Source of the DNA: Flavobacteriales bacterium UBA7878
Lineage (GTDB): Bacteria > Bacteroidota > Bacteroidia > Flavobacteriales > Schleiferiaceae
Length of the DNA: 64,000 nt
Direction of reading: 5' to 3'
Assembly (NCBI GenBank): GCA_002501205.1
Contig: DLRW01000087.1
Coordinates: forward strand, 1 to 64,000
A model generated the notes under the pieces. That model was given only the letters and a program-made list of their open reading frames with translations, had not been told where the DNA came from and did no database searches. The first letter of the stretch is position 1, and every line of letters begins with the position of its first letter. This document shows, piece by piece, positions 23,998 to 32,732 of the stretch. The position numbers and the translations under genes were made by a program.

Positions 23998-24684
23998 ATG
24001 TCTGGTACTTCTTTTACAAGGCCGCTCCGCTTTGTGGGAGCGCTTATCCTATTGACCTTTGTCACCGGTTTATTTAGCGTTGCTCCGGCAATCGATTCCC
24101 CTAATTATCTCCTGGAAGCACGCGGAAACTTTGATCAAAGCATCTTTGCAGCCCTCAACCAATTTGTGCTAGCCTTAATATATCTGGCAATAGCATTGGT
24201 CTTATACCCACTCTTAGCCTCATTCAATAAGGCTTTAACTATCAGTTTTCTAAGCTTAAGAATTGTGGCCACAACGCTAATGATTATGGGCACCCTTCAA
24301 CTCCTGTCCATCTTAAGTTTAAGCCAGAACATTGCACAAACTAATCCCATGGAATTGGAAACCCTAAGCACTTTGGGGAGTATCTTGAAAACCAACCGCG
24401 ACAATCTCAATCATGTTTTTATGGTCTTGGTGCTAGCCACCAGTAATCTTCTTCTTTATTATCTGCTTTATGTTTCCAAGTGTATTCCCAAATGGTTATC
24501 CATCTCGGGATTTCTGGCGAGTGTACTTTCTATTCTAGCCAGTATCTTACTACTGTTTCAAGTTTATGATGTAATTAGCAGCGCTTACCTTATACTTAAT
24601 GCGCCAACGGCACTAGTGGAGTTGACCCTGGCATCAGGGCTACTATTTGCAATCTTTTCTAAATCTGTAAAAGCAAAGGGCTAA
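23998..24684 (+). CDS. DUF4386 family membrane protein
   Basis: This 228-residue protein has six hydrophobic helices in the usual DUF4386 pattern: a first helix with RFVGALILLTFVTGLFSVAP, then a conserved loop with N-Y-L-L-E-A, and later LSISGFLASVLSI. No enzymatic residues stand out and the function of the family is unknown. The gene begins 52 bases after the CPBP gene on the same strand; its context with AraC and CPBP genes is the only hint to its role. Confidence 0.8.
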   Translation: MSGTSFTRPLRFVGALILLTFVTGLFSVAPAIDSPNYLLEARGNFDQSIFAALNQFVLALIYLAIALVLYPLLASFNKALTISFLSLRIVATTLMIMGTLQLLSILSLSQNIAQTNPMELETLSTLGSILKTNRDNLNHVFMVLVLATSNLLLYYLLYVSKCIPKWLSISGFLASVLSILASILLLFQVYDVISSAYLILNAPTALVELTLASGLLFAIFSKSVKAKG

Positions 24685-24753
24685 GGACCTCCTTCATCAA
24701 AACCCTATAAATCCCCAACAAAATACCATAAGTCTCTTGATCACGCTCCGCCC

Positions 24754-24761
24754 TACATTTG
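24754..24761 (+). promoter_or_regulatory. -7 element of the HMA gene promoter
   Basis: TACATTTG matches TANNTTTG perfectly; no good -33 box is seen at the proper spacing. The upstream TTG at 24763 falls next to this box, which supports ATG 24781 as the true start. Confidence 0.5.
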
Positions 24762-24780
24762 CTTGGTAAATAGAAATCAC

Positions 24781-24990
24781 ATGCAAAGTCTAAAGTTTAA
24801 GAGCAATATAAAGTGTAATGGTTGCATCGCTAAGGTGGGTCCGGAATTGGATGCTCTGGAAGGAGTGAAAAACTGGTCGGTAGACCTGGAAGATCCCAGC
24901 CGTATTGTAAGTCTTGAGATTGAGGATATCGATGTACAGACCATCAAAGAGCGGGTTGCCAAGGTGGGCTACCAACTCGAAGAGTTATAG
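24781..24990 (+). CDS. Stand-alone heavy-metal-associated (HMA) domain protein
   Basis: The 69 residues form one ferredoxin-like HMA fold with the metal-binding pair C12-N-G-C15, a following AKVGPELDALEGV helix, and the closing VGYQLEEL. Such proteins are copper chaperones, or copies of the HMA module found in metal ATPases and MerP. There is no metal transporter gene beside it; the nearest metal genes are the island operons more than 6 kb away. It has its own -7 box and a strong bidirectional terminator, so it is a single-gene unit. Confidence 0.88.
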   Translation: MQSLKFKSNIKCNGCIAKVGPELDALEGVKNWSVDLEDPSRIVSLEIEDIDVQTIKERVAKVGYQLEEL

Positions 24991-25008
24991 ATAATCCAAT
25001 TAGAGCAT

Positions 25009-25046
25009 AAAAAAAGGCTAAGTCTCAATAGTGACTTAGCCTTTTT
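25009..25046. terminator. Rho-independent terminator behind the HMA gene
   Basis: A 9-bp perfect stem GGCTAAGTC / GACTTAGCC with an 8-base loop is flanked by an A run on the left and five T on the right. It ends the HMA transcript and could also stop transcription from the other side. Confidence 0.9.
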
Positions 25047-25225
25047 ATTTGCAAACAATCCAAATGTTCCCCCCTATGGATAAGTGAATATTACTAGAAT
25101 AGGCCCTAAGCCTTTTCGGAAACAAAAAGATGAACTAAAGGCCAGCTTTACTTACCTTCGAAATATTCTTTACCCCCTAGATTAGGAGAGGCTCTTCCGA
25201 GCGCTTCAGTGGTAAACAACAGAAG

Positions 25226-26269
25226 ATGAATTCAAAACAATTTGGCGGCAAGCTCAATAGCAGCTTAAAGGAGTGGTACGCCCAATCTCTGCAATGGCAA
25301 AAAGGAAAATTCCAAAACGCCATTCCCACTCAAACCGGCATCGACTGGAGAAAACTTCCCGGCATGCTCTGCAAACAAATAAAAGGTCATCCTCAAGGAA
25401 TGCCAAAGCAAGCCCTCCCCTTGCAAGACTTTGATGCCGGTGAATTCTTAAACAAGCAAAATGAACCGGCTTATGCCTGGTTTGGTCATTCAGCCCTTGC
25501 CTTGCGCCTGGACGGTTTTAACATCCTTATCGATCCTATGCTGGGTCAGGATGCCTCCCCCATTGGTCCGGCAAGAACCAAGCGATTCTCAGAAAGGAGT
25601 CTGGAACAAATTGAATTAATGCCCGACTTAGACCTGGTATTAATCAGCCACGACCATTACGATCACTTGGATATGAACAGTATTCTTAAACTGGAATCAA
25701 AAGTTAAAAGCTTTGTGGTGGCTCTAGGACTAAAACGACATTTAATTGCCTGGGGGATTGATGCTTCGAGAATTGAAGAAATGGATTGGTGGGATCAAAA
25801 GCAAATAGGGAATCTGGAAATACACTTTACGCCCAGTAGACATTTTTCAGGCAGAGGCCTCAGTTCCATGGCACGTTGCCTTTGGGGCGGATGGGTTTTA
25901 AAGGGTGCTGATCATTCTATTTGGTTTAGTGGAGACGGTGGTTATGGCCCTCATTTTAAAGAAATAGGTGAACGTTTCGGCTCCTTTGATTTAGCCTTTA
26001 TGGAATGCGGCCAATACTGCGTGGACTGGCCAGATATTCACATGTTTCCTGAAGAAAGCGTGCAAGCGGCTTTAGATGCCGGGGTTAAAATTGCAATCCC
26101 CGTTCATTGGGCAGGCTTTAATTTATCCTACCAACATGCATGGTTTGAGCCTATCGAAGACTTTAGTAAACATGCTAAAGCCAATAAGCTTAATTGGCGC
26201 AGTCCGCTGCCTGGTAAAGTGTATGCAATTAGAGAGACCAGCACTGAATGGTGGCATGAACATAAATAG
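25226..26269 (+). CDS. Metallo-beta-lactamase-fold hydrolase, NAPE-PLD/UlaG-like
   Basis: This is a 347-residue soluble dinuclear metal hydrolase. Metal ligands are seen in HDHYDHLD (near residue 152), in SRHFSGRG (near 210), in FSGDGGYG (near 236) and in the late IPVHWAGF (near 293). The N-terminal helical stretch and the residues around W-F-G-H-S resemble the N-acyl-phosphatidylethanolamine phospholipase D branch, whose bacterial members have unknown natural substrates. There is no signal peptide. A -7-like element TACCTTCG lies at 25153-25160. The gene stands alone between a terminator and a separate glycosyltransferase gene. Confidence 0.87.
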   Translation: MNSKQFGGKLNSSLKEWYAQSLQWQKGKFQNAIPTQTGIDWRKLPGMLCKQIKGHPQGMPKQALPLQDFDAGEFLNKQNEPAYAWFGHSALALRLDGFNILIDPMLGQDASPIGPARTKRFSERSLEQIELMPDLDLVLISHDHYDHLDMNSILKLESKVKSFVVALGLKRHLIAWGIDASRIEEMDWWDQKQIGNLEIHFTPSRHFSGRGLSSMARCLWGGWVLKGADHSIWFSGDGGYGPHFKEIGERFGSFDLAFMECGQYCVDWPDIHMFPEESVQAALDAGVKIAIPVHWAGFNLSYQHAWFEPIEDFSKHAKANKLNWRSPLPGKVYAIRETSTEWWHEHK

Positions 26270-26351
26270 GCTTTTGCCTGCATTACTCTGACTCTTAGTA
26301 ATTCTGTTAATTTTCTTGGCCTGGAGTCGGATTAATTTATCGGAGAAAACT

Positions 26352-26359
26352 TAGGTTTG
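26352..26359 (+). promoter_or_regulatory. -7 element before the glycosyltransferase gene
   Basis: TAGGTTTG matches TANNTTTG and lies 26 bases before the ATG. No convincing -33 box is seen. Confidence 0.4.
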
Positions 26360-26385
26360 TTAGAACCCACACAGCAATCTACCCC

Positions 26386-27576
26386 ATGCAAGTACTTTGG
26401 TCGTATTTGGAACTTATACTCCTCATCCTCATCGGGATTCAGGTTTTTTACAGTTTGATTTTTGCCTTAGTGGCTCATTTGCCGCGCAAGATCAAAAGGC
26501 AGGATCAAAAGCAATATAAAATCACAATTCTAATCCCATCTTATAAAGAAGATGTAATTATCCTCCAAACGGCCAAGCAAGCGCTGGAGTTGGATTATCC
26601 AGCAGAATTGATGCATGTGGTGGTAGGCTCGGACCAAATGAAACCCGAAACCGTAGAAAAGCTACGTACCCTGGGTGCTGAAGTAGTGGTGATGAATTTT
26701 GATCATTCCACCAAATCCAAAAACCTTTTGGCGCAGATGCAAGCTCAGGAAGGGGAAAAATGGCCTGATTACTTTTTAATCCTCGATGCGGATAATCGCA
26801 TGGATAAAAATGGCTTGCTGGAAACCAATGCTATTATCAGGGAAGACATTCCAGTGTATCAGCTACATCGCACCGCTAAGAATGATAATACCAAATTGGC
26901 CGTACTGGACGGAATTACAGAGGGGATCTCCAATACTATCTTTAGAGAGGGACATCGTAATTTGGGATTAAGCTCGGCCTTGATTGGCAGTGGTATGCTA
27001 TTCGAAGCGGCTACTTTGAAAGAAACACTGGAGAATATCAATAAAGACTCGGCTGTAGAGGATAAGTTATTTGAGTTCTATTTAAACGAGCATCGCAAGA
27101 CTATCGATTTCATTCCCCATATTCCGGTATATGATGAGAAGGTTTCACAGGGCAAGAATTTCAGCAATCAGCGTAAACGTTGGATTGCCGGTCAGTTTCA
27201 CGCTTTAAGAGTATTCTTCTTCCCAGGACTGATTGCCCTCTTCAAAGGAAATATTGGCTTTTTCGACAAGATGCTGCAAATGGCTTTGATTCCTAAATTG
27301 CTCTTTGCTCTACTCTTGTTTGTAGCAGCGGCATTATCTTTTGTATTCTCAAGCCCCCATCCTTATTGGTATATCTATTTAGGGCTCTATGCCTTTACGC
27401 TTTTTATCTGCATTCCTCGCTCCTATTTCCAATGGAAGAACCTGGGGATTTTTATCGAGCTTCCTAAAGCAGCCTTTTATATGCTCTTGGCCATTACTCG
27501 AATTCGTAAAAATCAGAGTGTGAAGCAATTTGAACACACTCAAAAGGAGTTTATATCAGAGGAAGAGGAAAAATAG
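26386..27576 (+). CDS. Membrane-anchored family 2 glycosyltransferase
   Basis: This is a 396-residue enzyme predicted to build or extend a polysaccharide at the cytosolic face of the inner membrane. It has an N-terminal membrane helix, then a GT2 domain with ITILIPSYKED, the nucleotide-sugar-binding LILDADNRMD (D-x-D type) near residue 135, SALIGSGM, and a QRKRWIAGQF motif (Q-x2-R-W) near residue 265, followed by three or so C-terminal helices. The Q-x2-R-W motif marks processive polysaccharide synthases. Donor and acceptor are unknown. It is a single-gene unit facing the RRM gene, with a terminator for the latter in between. Confidence 0.88.
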   Translation: MQVLWSYLELILLILIGIQVFYSLIFALVAHLPRKIKRQDQKQYKITILIPSYKEDVIILQTAKQALELDYPAELMHVVVGSDQMKPETVEKLRTLGAEVVVMNFDHSTKSKNLLAQMQAQEGEKWPDYFLILDADNRMDKNGLLETNAIIREDIPVYQLHRTAKNDNTKLAVLDGITEGISNTIFREGHRNLGLSSALIGSGMLFEAATLKETLENINKDSAVEDKLFEFYLNEHRKTIDFIPHIPVYDEKVSQGKNFSNQRKRWIAGQFHALRVFFFPGLIALFKGNIGFFDKMLQMALIPKLLFALLLFVAAALSFVFSSPHPYWYIYLGLYAFTLFICIPRSYFQWKNLGIFIELPKAAFYMLLAITRIRKNQSVKQFEHTQKEFISEEEEK

Positions 27577-27582
27577 GGCATA

Positions 27583-27610
27583 AAAAAATCCCGAAGTAAA
27601 ACTCCGGGAT
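27583..27610 (-). terminator. Terminator of the RNA-binding protein gene
   Basis: Hairpin ATCCCG...CGGGAT with an inner AGT/ACT pairing; on the minus strand it is followed by seven T. It lies 25 bases beyond the stop of the RRM gene. Confidence 0.8.
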
Positions 27611-27635
27611 CTAGACTGTCAATAAGATTCAAATC

Positions 27636-27959
27636 CTAGTAACGATCGTTACGATCACGGTAACCACCGCCGCCGCCACGACCACCACGGAAATTACCTC
27701 CACCTCTTGGACGCTCTTCCTGTGGGCGTGCTTCTTTAACCGCGATATCGCGGCCACGCAAGTTGGAACCGTTCAATGACTCGATGGCTTGACTACCTTC
27801 ATCATCAGAAGGCATTTCAACGAATCCAAAACCTTTGGAACGACCGGTTTCGCGGTCAGTGATGATTTTAACAGATGATACTTCACCAAAAGCTTCAAAA
27901 GCGCTACGGAGATCATCTTCCTGAACGTTAAAGTCCAGACTTGCAACAAAAATGTTCAT
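27636..27959 (-). CDS. RRM-domain RNA-binding protein with a Gly/Arg-rich tail
   Basis: This 107-residue protein has one RNA recognition motif: RNP2-type MNIFVASLDF at the start and RNP1 KGFGFVEM near residue 43. A short tail of Arg and Gly repeats (RGGG, RGGRGGGGG) follows. It belongs to the small RNA-binding proteins widespread in Bacteroidota and cyanobacteria, thought to act as RNA chaperones, often in cold or stress. It is a single-gene unit with a clear terminator. About 350 bases without a gene lie upstream, which may include a long leader, as is common for such genes (inference). Confidence 0.93.
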   Translation of the reverse strand: MNIFVASLDFNVQEDDLRSAFEAFGEVSSVKIITDRETGRSKGFGFVEMPSDDEGSQAIESLNGSNLRGRDIAVKEARPQEERPRGGGNFRGGRGGGGGYRDRNDRY

Positions 27960-28309
27960 AAGAATAAAAAAATAAAAAATGAGACAAATCCACTCAGATT
28001 TGCTGTCGCAAGATAGCTTAAGTTCAGTCAGCTTTTACGTTTTCTCTAAAACTTAACGTTTAGATAGTCTTTAGTTTGAAAGCCGCTACTGCAAGCCCAT
28101 TCCGGCTCCCAGCCACTTTGGAGTTAAGAACAGTTGATAAGCATTTCACATTATTAAGGTCTTAAAAATGGACGAAAAGAGGAATTACAAAGACCATTTA
28201 GCAGCAGAAACATGATCGATTAAGCACCTGCACAAGCTTTATTTCATACATAATGCCCATCCTTTAAATCGCTAATAATATAAAGAAATGCGGAGGGAAA
28301 TAATAAGTC
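27960..28309. other. 350-base gap upstream of the RRM gene
   Basis: No gene is seen. An inverted repeat TCTAAA / TTTAGA (28045-28064, 8-base loop) lies about 90 bases upstream of the RRM start and could be part of an untranslated leader. No perfect -7 element for the minus strand was found. Confidence 0.35.
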
Positions 28310-29227
28310 TTACCGCCGGTCTATCCTTAAACTCAGATTTTGCAAAGACTCCGAATCACTATCAGGATAACTGTAAAGGTCAATATTTTGATGACTGCCC
28401 TCAGAAGAATAGTAAACCTTCTTGCTCTCGATGAGTTGACCTTCCGCATTAAAGCTCAATAATTGACGTAACTGCAGTTGATTATTATCCAGGTTCACCC
28501 ATTGAATCTCCTTGCTATACCAGCCATCATCCTGATATTGGTAAAAATGTTTCACTTGAACATTATTCTCGATTTTCACCAAATCCGTTAGAATCAGAGC
28601 GTGCAAACGAGCTTCTTCATATTGATAGCTCACCAATTTGTGAATACTTCCTTCTACCCAATACTCCTCTTTGACTAACTGACCTCCGGAATTATAACTA
28701 AAGCGAAACTCTGCCGCTTCCTGACCATTTTTAAAGTGCTTCACCTTGTTTAATCGATTAAAATCTGGCGAATAAATAAATACCCATTCTAAGACAGTAT
28801 CCGCTTGACTTTCATTTATTCTCAGGACGAGAGAATCTTGCCACTCATAGCTTCGATGCACAGCACTGGCCTCCCTGGAAATACGATTCAGATTCAATAT
28901 TTGCTGCTGTTCATTAAAAAGGACTAAAAGTTCAGAGTCATTATAATTGTAACGACGGATAGCCGCATCTCCTTCTTTTAGAATGCGATCTACTCCTATC
29001 CAATTACCGGATAAATCATAATGATCTTCCTGTATAAGTCCAGGGTCAATTCTTCTTCCACTACTGCAGATCACCGTATCTTTGGCGGCATTAATCTTCA
29101 ATTGCAGATGCTGATTCCAATCTGGGGCCTGATACTCTAAATGCTGAAGCAAAAAGGGTAAGCTTTGAGCCGAAAGCAGAGAGGAGCTCAAAAGCGTAAT
29201 CAAGAATAAGGGCGTTTTTTTCTTCAT
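28310..29227 (-). CDS. Secreted protein of unknown function
   Basis: This is a 305-residue protein with a clear signal peptide (basic MKKK, a hydrophobic core and a cut near LLSAQS). The mature part is rich in Tyr, Asn, Gln and beta-strand sequence of the type YDLSGNWIGVDRIL, YNYNDSELLVLF and FSYNSGGQLVKEEYW, spaced as imperfect repeats reminiscent of YD/RHS-like or MORN-like beta repeats. No catalytic motif is seen. It is probably periplasmic or surface-located. There is no type IX sorting domain at the C terminus and no operon partner. Confidence 0.7.
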   Translation of the reverse strand: MKKKTPLFLITLLSSSLLSAQSLPFLLQHLEYQAPDWNQHLQLKINAAKDTVICSSGRRIDPGLIQEDHYDLSGNWIGVDRILKEGDAAIRRYNYNDSELLVLFNEQQQILNLNRISREASAVHRSYEWQDSLVLRINESQADTVLEWVFIYSPDFNRLNKVKHFKNGQEAAEFRFSYNSGGQLVKEEYWVEGSIHKLVSYQYEEARLHALILTDLVKIENNVQVKHFYQYQDDGWYSKEIQWVNLDNNQLQLRQLLSFNAEGQLIESKKVYYSSEGSHQNIDLYSYPDSDSESLQNLSLRIDRR

Positions 29228-29412
29228 AGCTCTTCAAAAATAACTAGAGTATAAGCCCTTATAAATCAAGCTTTATAATTCTATTAACAAAGAATTTTTA
29301 ATAACTGTAAATATTTAATTATCAACTTTAAGTATCTGTTATTAAGCTAATTATGTTATAAATTTATAGAATTAGCATTGAAAATTTGTAGGAAAATTTA
29401 GCATCCTCATTA

Positions 29413-29444
29413 TTTGTACCCCGTCAAAATCACCTCTATTTTTG
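29413..29444 (+). promoter_or_regulatory. Promoter of the DUF4399 lipoprotein gene
   Basis: TTTG at 29413-29416, a 20-base spacer and TATTTTTG at 29437-29444 match the Bacteroidota consensus. The in-frame TTG at 29442 lies inside the -7 box, so ATG 29460 is the start. Confidence 0.7.
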
Positions 29445-29459
29445 AATAAAAGAACAAAC

Positions 29460-29948
29460 ATGAAGAAGATTTCATTGATGCTAGCTTTAAGCTTGGCAGC
29501 AGTAGCTTGTCAGAATCAAGCCAGCCAAGAGGAAAGTAGTTCACAGGAAAACAACAGTACTACCAGCGAAGAAAGCAACGAAACACCAGCCAATCAACAA
29601 CCAACTGCACCGGCCGATGCGAAAGTGTTTTTCGCTAATCTATCGGATGGTGACACTCTAGAAAGTCCTTTCTTAGTAGAGTTTGGGGTTGAAGGTATGG
29701 AAGTGGAGCCCGCCGGAGAAGTACATGAGGGCAAAGGACACCACCACATTATTATCAATAACCAATATATTGAGTTTGGTGGCACCGTTCCCAGTGACAG
29801 TGTAAACATTCACTATGGTGGTGGTCAAACCAGCGACAGCCTCGATTTAAATCCTGGCAAATACACCCTAACCATGCAGTTTGCCGATGGATGGCACCGT
29901 TCCTACGGAAAGCAGCTTTCGAAAACGATTAAGGTAATGGTGAAGTAA
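29460..29948 (+). CDS. DUF4399 domain lipoprotein
   Basis: This 162-residue protein has a lipoprotein leader with lipobox LAAVAC (Cys17). A Ser/Glu/Asn-rich flexible linker follows, then the DUF4399 domain (about 55-162): VFFANLSDGDTLESPF, then VEFGVEGMEVEPAG, GKGHHHIII and the closing LTMQFADGWHRSYG. The paired histidines of GHHHIII are conserved in the family and could bind metal, but no function is known. A perfect promoter stands in front and a strong bidirectional terminator behind, so it is transcribed alone. Confidence 0.9.
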   Translation: MKKISLMLALSLAAVACQNQASQEESSSQENNSTTSEESNETPANQQPTAPADAKVFFANLSDGDTLESPFLVEFGVEGMEVEPAGEVHEGKGHHHIIINNQYIEFGGTVPSDSVNIHYGGGQTSDSLDLNPGKYTLTMQFADGWHRSYGKQLSKTIKVMVK

Positions 29949-29964
29949 TTCCGAATTAGCCCAT

Positions 29965-29998
29965 AAAAAAAGCAGCCCCTTTCGAGGCTGCTTTTTTT
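29965..29998. terminator. Bidirectional terminator between convergent genes
   Basis: Stem GCAGCC / GGCTGC with an 8-base loop, flanked by seven A on the left and seven T on the right. It serves the DUF4399 gene on + and the sorting-domain gene on -. Confidence 0.92.
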
Positions 29999-30018
29999 AT
30001 GCTTGCTAGAGAATATTC

Positions 30019-30777
30019 TTATTCTACTACAATTTTCTTAGCATTAATTTGCTTTCCGTCTACTTCCAAAACGGCTAACAAAATACCTTCTGGCATGTCG
30101 TTTAAGCTAATTTCAGCACGCACTTCTTTTCCTTGAGTTTGGAAAGACTGGCTGTAAACTACACGACCAGTAAGATCGATGAAGCTCACTTTAGCAGAAG
30201 GGCTGCTCATATTATAAACGTTTACGTAGAAAGTAGAGCCATCAGAGTAAGATCCGTCTAATACGGCTAAAGAACCTTCACTGAAGATTACGTTTTCAGC
30301 TAAACCTACGGTTCCACCGTTTGGATCATACATAAGAGACTGGCAAGAAGTGTTATTGGTAGTATCACTCTCGTTCACATTGTTCCAGTTTGGACCAAAT
30401 GCAAGAACACCGCCACAAAAATCTACGTTCTGAGCAGTACCATTGTTAATACTCAATCCACCGAAGCTGATAGAACGGCTTTCGGTATCACTGGTGTTCA
30501 TAGTAGTTCCAGTAATAGAAAATGCGATAGGCACTTGCTGACCACCTTGTGAGGTATACAATAATGAACCATTTAATAATGGAAAGTATACTACAGTATC
30601 ATTAGTAGTAACTGCTTGAGTTCCCACATTAGTAATGGTAACGTCAAAATCAAAAGCCACACCCGGACCTACTGTGCTACCAGCAGCTGGAGAAGTCATA
30701 TTGATTCCCAAGTCATTCTGAGCGGAAGCTGCTCCTAAAGTGAGGGCCAAGGCCAAGGTAAGTACTGTTTTTTTCAT
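30019..30777 (-). CDS. Secreted protein with type IX sorting domain
   Basis: This is a 252-residue protein with a signal peptide (cut near AASAQ). Residues 25-150 resemble a CARDB-like beta-sandwich (VTITNVGTQAV, then NVNESDTTNN). The last 75 residues form a type A sorting domain: FYVNVYNMSSPSAKVSFIDL, GRVVYSQSF, and the closing KKIVVE. It should be exported by the type IX system and fixed to or released from the cell surface. A -7 element TAGATTTG (minus strand, 30809-30816) lies 31 bases upstream of the start. Single-gene unit. Confidence 0.87.
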   Translation of the reverse strand: MKKTVLTLALALTLGAASAQNDLGINMTSPAAGSTVGPGVAFDFDVTITNVGTQAVTTNDTVVYFPLLNGSLLYTSQGGQQVPIAFSITGTTMNTSDTESRSISFGGLSINNGTAQNVDFCGGVLAFGPNWNNVNESDTTNNTSCQSLMYDPNGGTVGLAENVIFSEGSLAVLDGSYSDGSTFYVNVYNMSSPSAKVSFIDLTGRVVYSQSFQTQGKEVRAEISLNDMPEGILLAVLEVDGKQINAKKIVVE

Positions 30778-30808
30778 AGGAGAAATATTAAAATAGGGTT
30801 TAAGCCTA

Positions 30809-30816
30809 CAAATCTA
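30809..30816 (-). promoter_or_regulatory. -7 element of the sorting-domain protein gene
   Basis: Minus-strand TAGATTTG matches TANNTTTG; a -33 box at the normal distance is not evident. Confidence 0.4.
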
Positions 30817-30873
30817 CATTAAATCCTTTTTACTATTTAGGGATCATTGCTCAATTGAGATTTTAGCGCTTTT

Positions 30874-31614
30874 TTAACTGCCGCCCCTGGCCGATCCCTT
30901 ACGCACCCGCATATTGATTATCTCCACAATTAAGGAGAAGGCTACCGCAAAATAGATGTATCCTTTACTGATATGTTGATGGAATCCTTCTGCTATTAGC
31001 ATTACCCCTATCAAGATCAAAAAGCTCAGGGCCAATATTTGCAAAGTGGGATGCTTGGCAATAAAGGCAGCAATCTTTCCTGCGAAAATCAGCATTACTA
31101 TTAAGGATACAATAACCGCTAAAATCATGATGCCCAATTCCTGGGTCATCCCGATGGCTGTTAATATGGAGTCGAAGGAAAATACGATATCCAAAAGGGC
31201 GATCTGGATGATAATTCCTGCTAAGCCTTTTCGAACTTTAGATTTGCCTTCTTCCTCATGATGCTCCTCTCCTTCCATCTTATGGTGAATCTCAGAAGTT
31301 GATTTAGCCAGAAGAAACAATCCACCCGCCAGAAGAACCAGATCACGACCAGTAAACTCCATGTCCATTACCGTGAATAAGGGCTCCGTTAATTGAATGA
31401 TCCAACTGATACCAAACAACATGGCCACCCTGAATACCAAAGCCAGGGAAATACCCGAAATACGTGCACTGGCTTGATTTTCTTTCGGCAACTTATTGGT
31501 GAGGATAGAGATGAATATGATATTATCAATACCCAATACGATCTCCAATAAACTCAGAGTTAAAAAGGCAATTAAACCCTCGGTGCTAAGAATAGCGCTG
31601 AAATCCAAACTCAT
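30874..31614 (-). CDS. TerC family integral membrane protein
   Basis: This 246-residue polytopic protein is of the TerC family, linked elsewhere to tellurite resistance and to manganese or calcium handling at the membrane. The signature helices are present: LEIVLGIDNIIFISIL near residue 27 and DIVFSFDSILTAIGM near residue 143, each with the paired acidic residues that form the proposed metal site. A cytosolic loop is rich in His and Glu (HHKMEGEEHHEEEGK). Its ATG overlaps the stop of the DUF6340 gene by four bases, so the two are translated together. Confidence 0.92.
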   Translation of the reverse strand: MSLDFSAILSTEGLIAFLTLSLLEIVLGIDNIIFISILTNKLPKENQASARISGISLALVFRVAMLFGISWIIQLTEPLFTVMDMEFTGRDLVLLAGGLFLLAKSTSEIHHKMEGEEHHEEEGKSKVRKGLAGIIIQIALLDIVFSFDSILTAIGMTQELGIMILAVIVSLIVMLIFAGKIAAFIAKHPTLQILALSFLILIGVMLIAEGFHQHISKGYIYFAVAFSLIVEIINMRVRKGSARGGS

Positions 31615-32669
31615 TCTTGTAGCTGATTTTGCACTGCTCTTTCATCATGCATCCGTCGCTGTAATTGACTAGCATAAGTACGAGCGGTTTTGTTTCCATA
31701 GCGTGAATAGGCATCCTGTGCCCAACGCTTGGCTTCTTCCAAATCTCCTAAAACCTCATAGGCTACCGCAATATTATAAGCCATGCGACCGGCATCTTTG
31801 GGCTCAATCGCATTAGGAATGCCCTTTTTCCAAATTTCAATCGCTTCTTCCCACTGCCCTACTTCGGCCATGCGACCGCCTTCTTCCAATTCCGGAGATT
31901 CTTTAGACTTAGTATAAAAAATGCGTTTTAAGGTTATTGGCATCGGCGCAATCTTATAAGCATAATCATGTCCGATTTGGCCACATAAATGACGTACAGC
32001 ATCTGCCCTGCTAATCAATGCTGCCAGGGCTCCCGCTTTACTATCGGCAGCGCCCTCCCAGGTATTAGTTTGTGAGATCATTTGCTGATCAATCAATTCC
32101 TTATTGCGAGGATTGTATAAGCGTAGGCCGACACGAATATTAGCTACGCCTTCAGCATACCACTCATCTACTTCAATTTCACGGCGGTTTTTTCCTTCAC
32201 CTACCTTGCGCTTTACCTTCCGTGTGCCTTGGGTAATGATGAAATCGCTATCCATTACCTCTAATACCAGGATCGCATCTGCGCGATAACGATTCATAAT
32301 ATTAAACTGTAAATGCTCCGGGAGTGGATCCGGAAATGCCGCGGTTAAACTGTTCCCCTCCAATCTTTCAGAAGCAATTAATACCTCATAACGGGGTGAA
32401 CTTTGCAGGGCGTTTTTTAAACCATTTAAAAGCTCCTGAGCGGCAGCTTTATCCTGATGTGGCATTTCCCCCGTTAGGATACCTTCACCAATATTCACCC
32501 AATTGCCCTTTTTACTGGGCTTAGTGCGATCTACCAATAATAAGGTTTGAATAGCTGGATCAATGGTAAGGGCTGCGGGACGCATGGTATTGATCATTAC
32601 CGGCTTTTGGCCCCCACAAGAACTGAGTAAAGCAGCAATTGCTATAAGTGCTGGTATAATTCTCTTCAT
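31611..32669 (-). CDS. DUF6340 family lipoprotein
   Basis: This 352-residue lipoprotein has the leader MKRIIPALIAIAALLSSC with lipidated Cys18. The body contains VLVLEVMDSDF-like strands (AILVLEVMDSD), the family stretch RPAALTIDPAIQTLLLVDRT and, from about residue 250, a tetratricopeptide-like helical part (GQWEEAIEIWKKG, then AYEVLGDLEEAKRWAQDAY). DUF6340 has no known function. It is followed by terC with a 4-base overlap, so the pair forms a two-gene operon; a hairpin separates it from the DPP III gene upstream. Confidence 0.85.
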   Translation of the reverse strand: MKRIIPALIAIAALLSSCGGQKPVMINTMRPAALTIDPAIQTLLLVDRTKPSKKGNWVNIGEGILTGEMPHQDKAAAQELLNGLKNALQSSPRYEVLIASERLEGNSLTAAFPDPLPEHLQFNIMNRYRADAILVLEVMDSDFIITQGTRKVKRKVGEGKNRREIEVDEWYAEGVANIRVGLRLYNPRNKELIDQQMISQTNTWEGAADSKAGALAALISRADAVRHLCGQIGHDYAYKIAPMPITLKRIFYTKSKESPELEEGGRMAEVGQWEEAIEIWKKGIPNAIEPKDAGRMAYNIAVAYEVLGDLEEAKRWAQDAYSRYGNKTARTYASQLQRRMHDERAVQNQLQE

Positions 32670-32699
32670 AAAGCTTGGATGTTTAGCGGCTGAAAAGCA

Positions 32700-32727
32700 A
32701 AAGGCCTGCCAATAATGACAGGCCTTT
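32700..32727 (-). terminator. Terminator-like hairpin behind the DPP III gene
   Basis: A 9-bp stem AAAGGCCTG / CAGGCCTTT with a 10-base loop lies six bases beyond the stop of the DPP III gene. On the minus strand it leads into TTTTGCTTTTC. Confidence 0.75.
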
Positions 32728-32732
32728 CAAAT

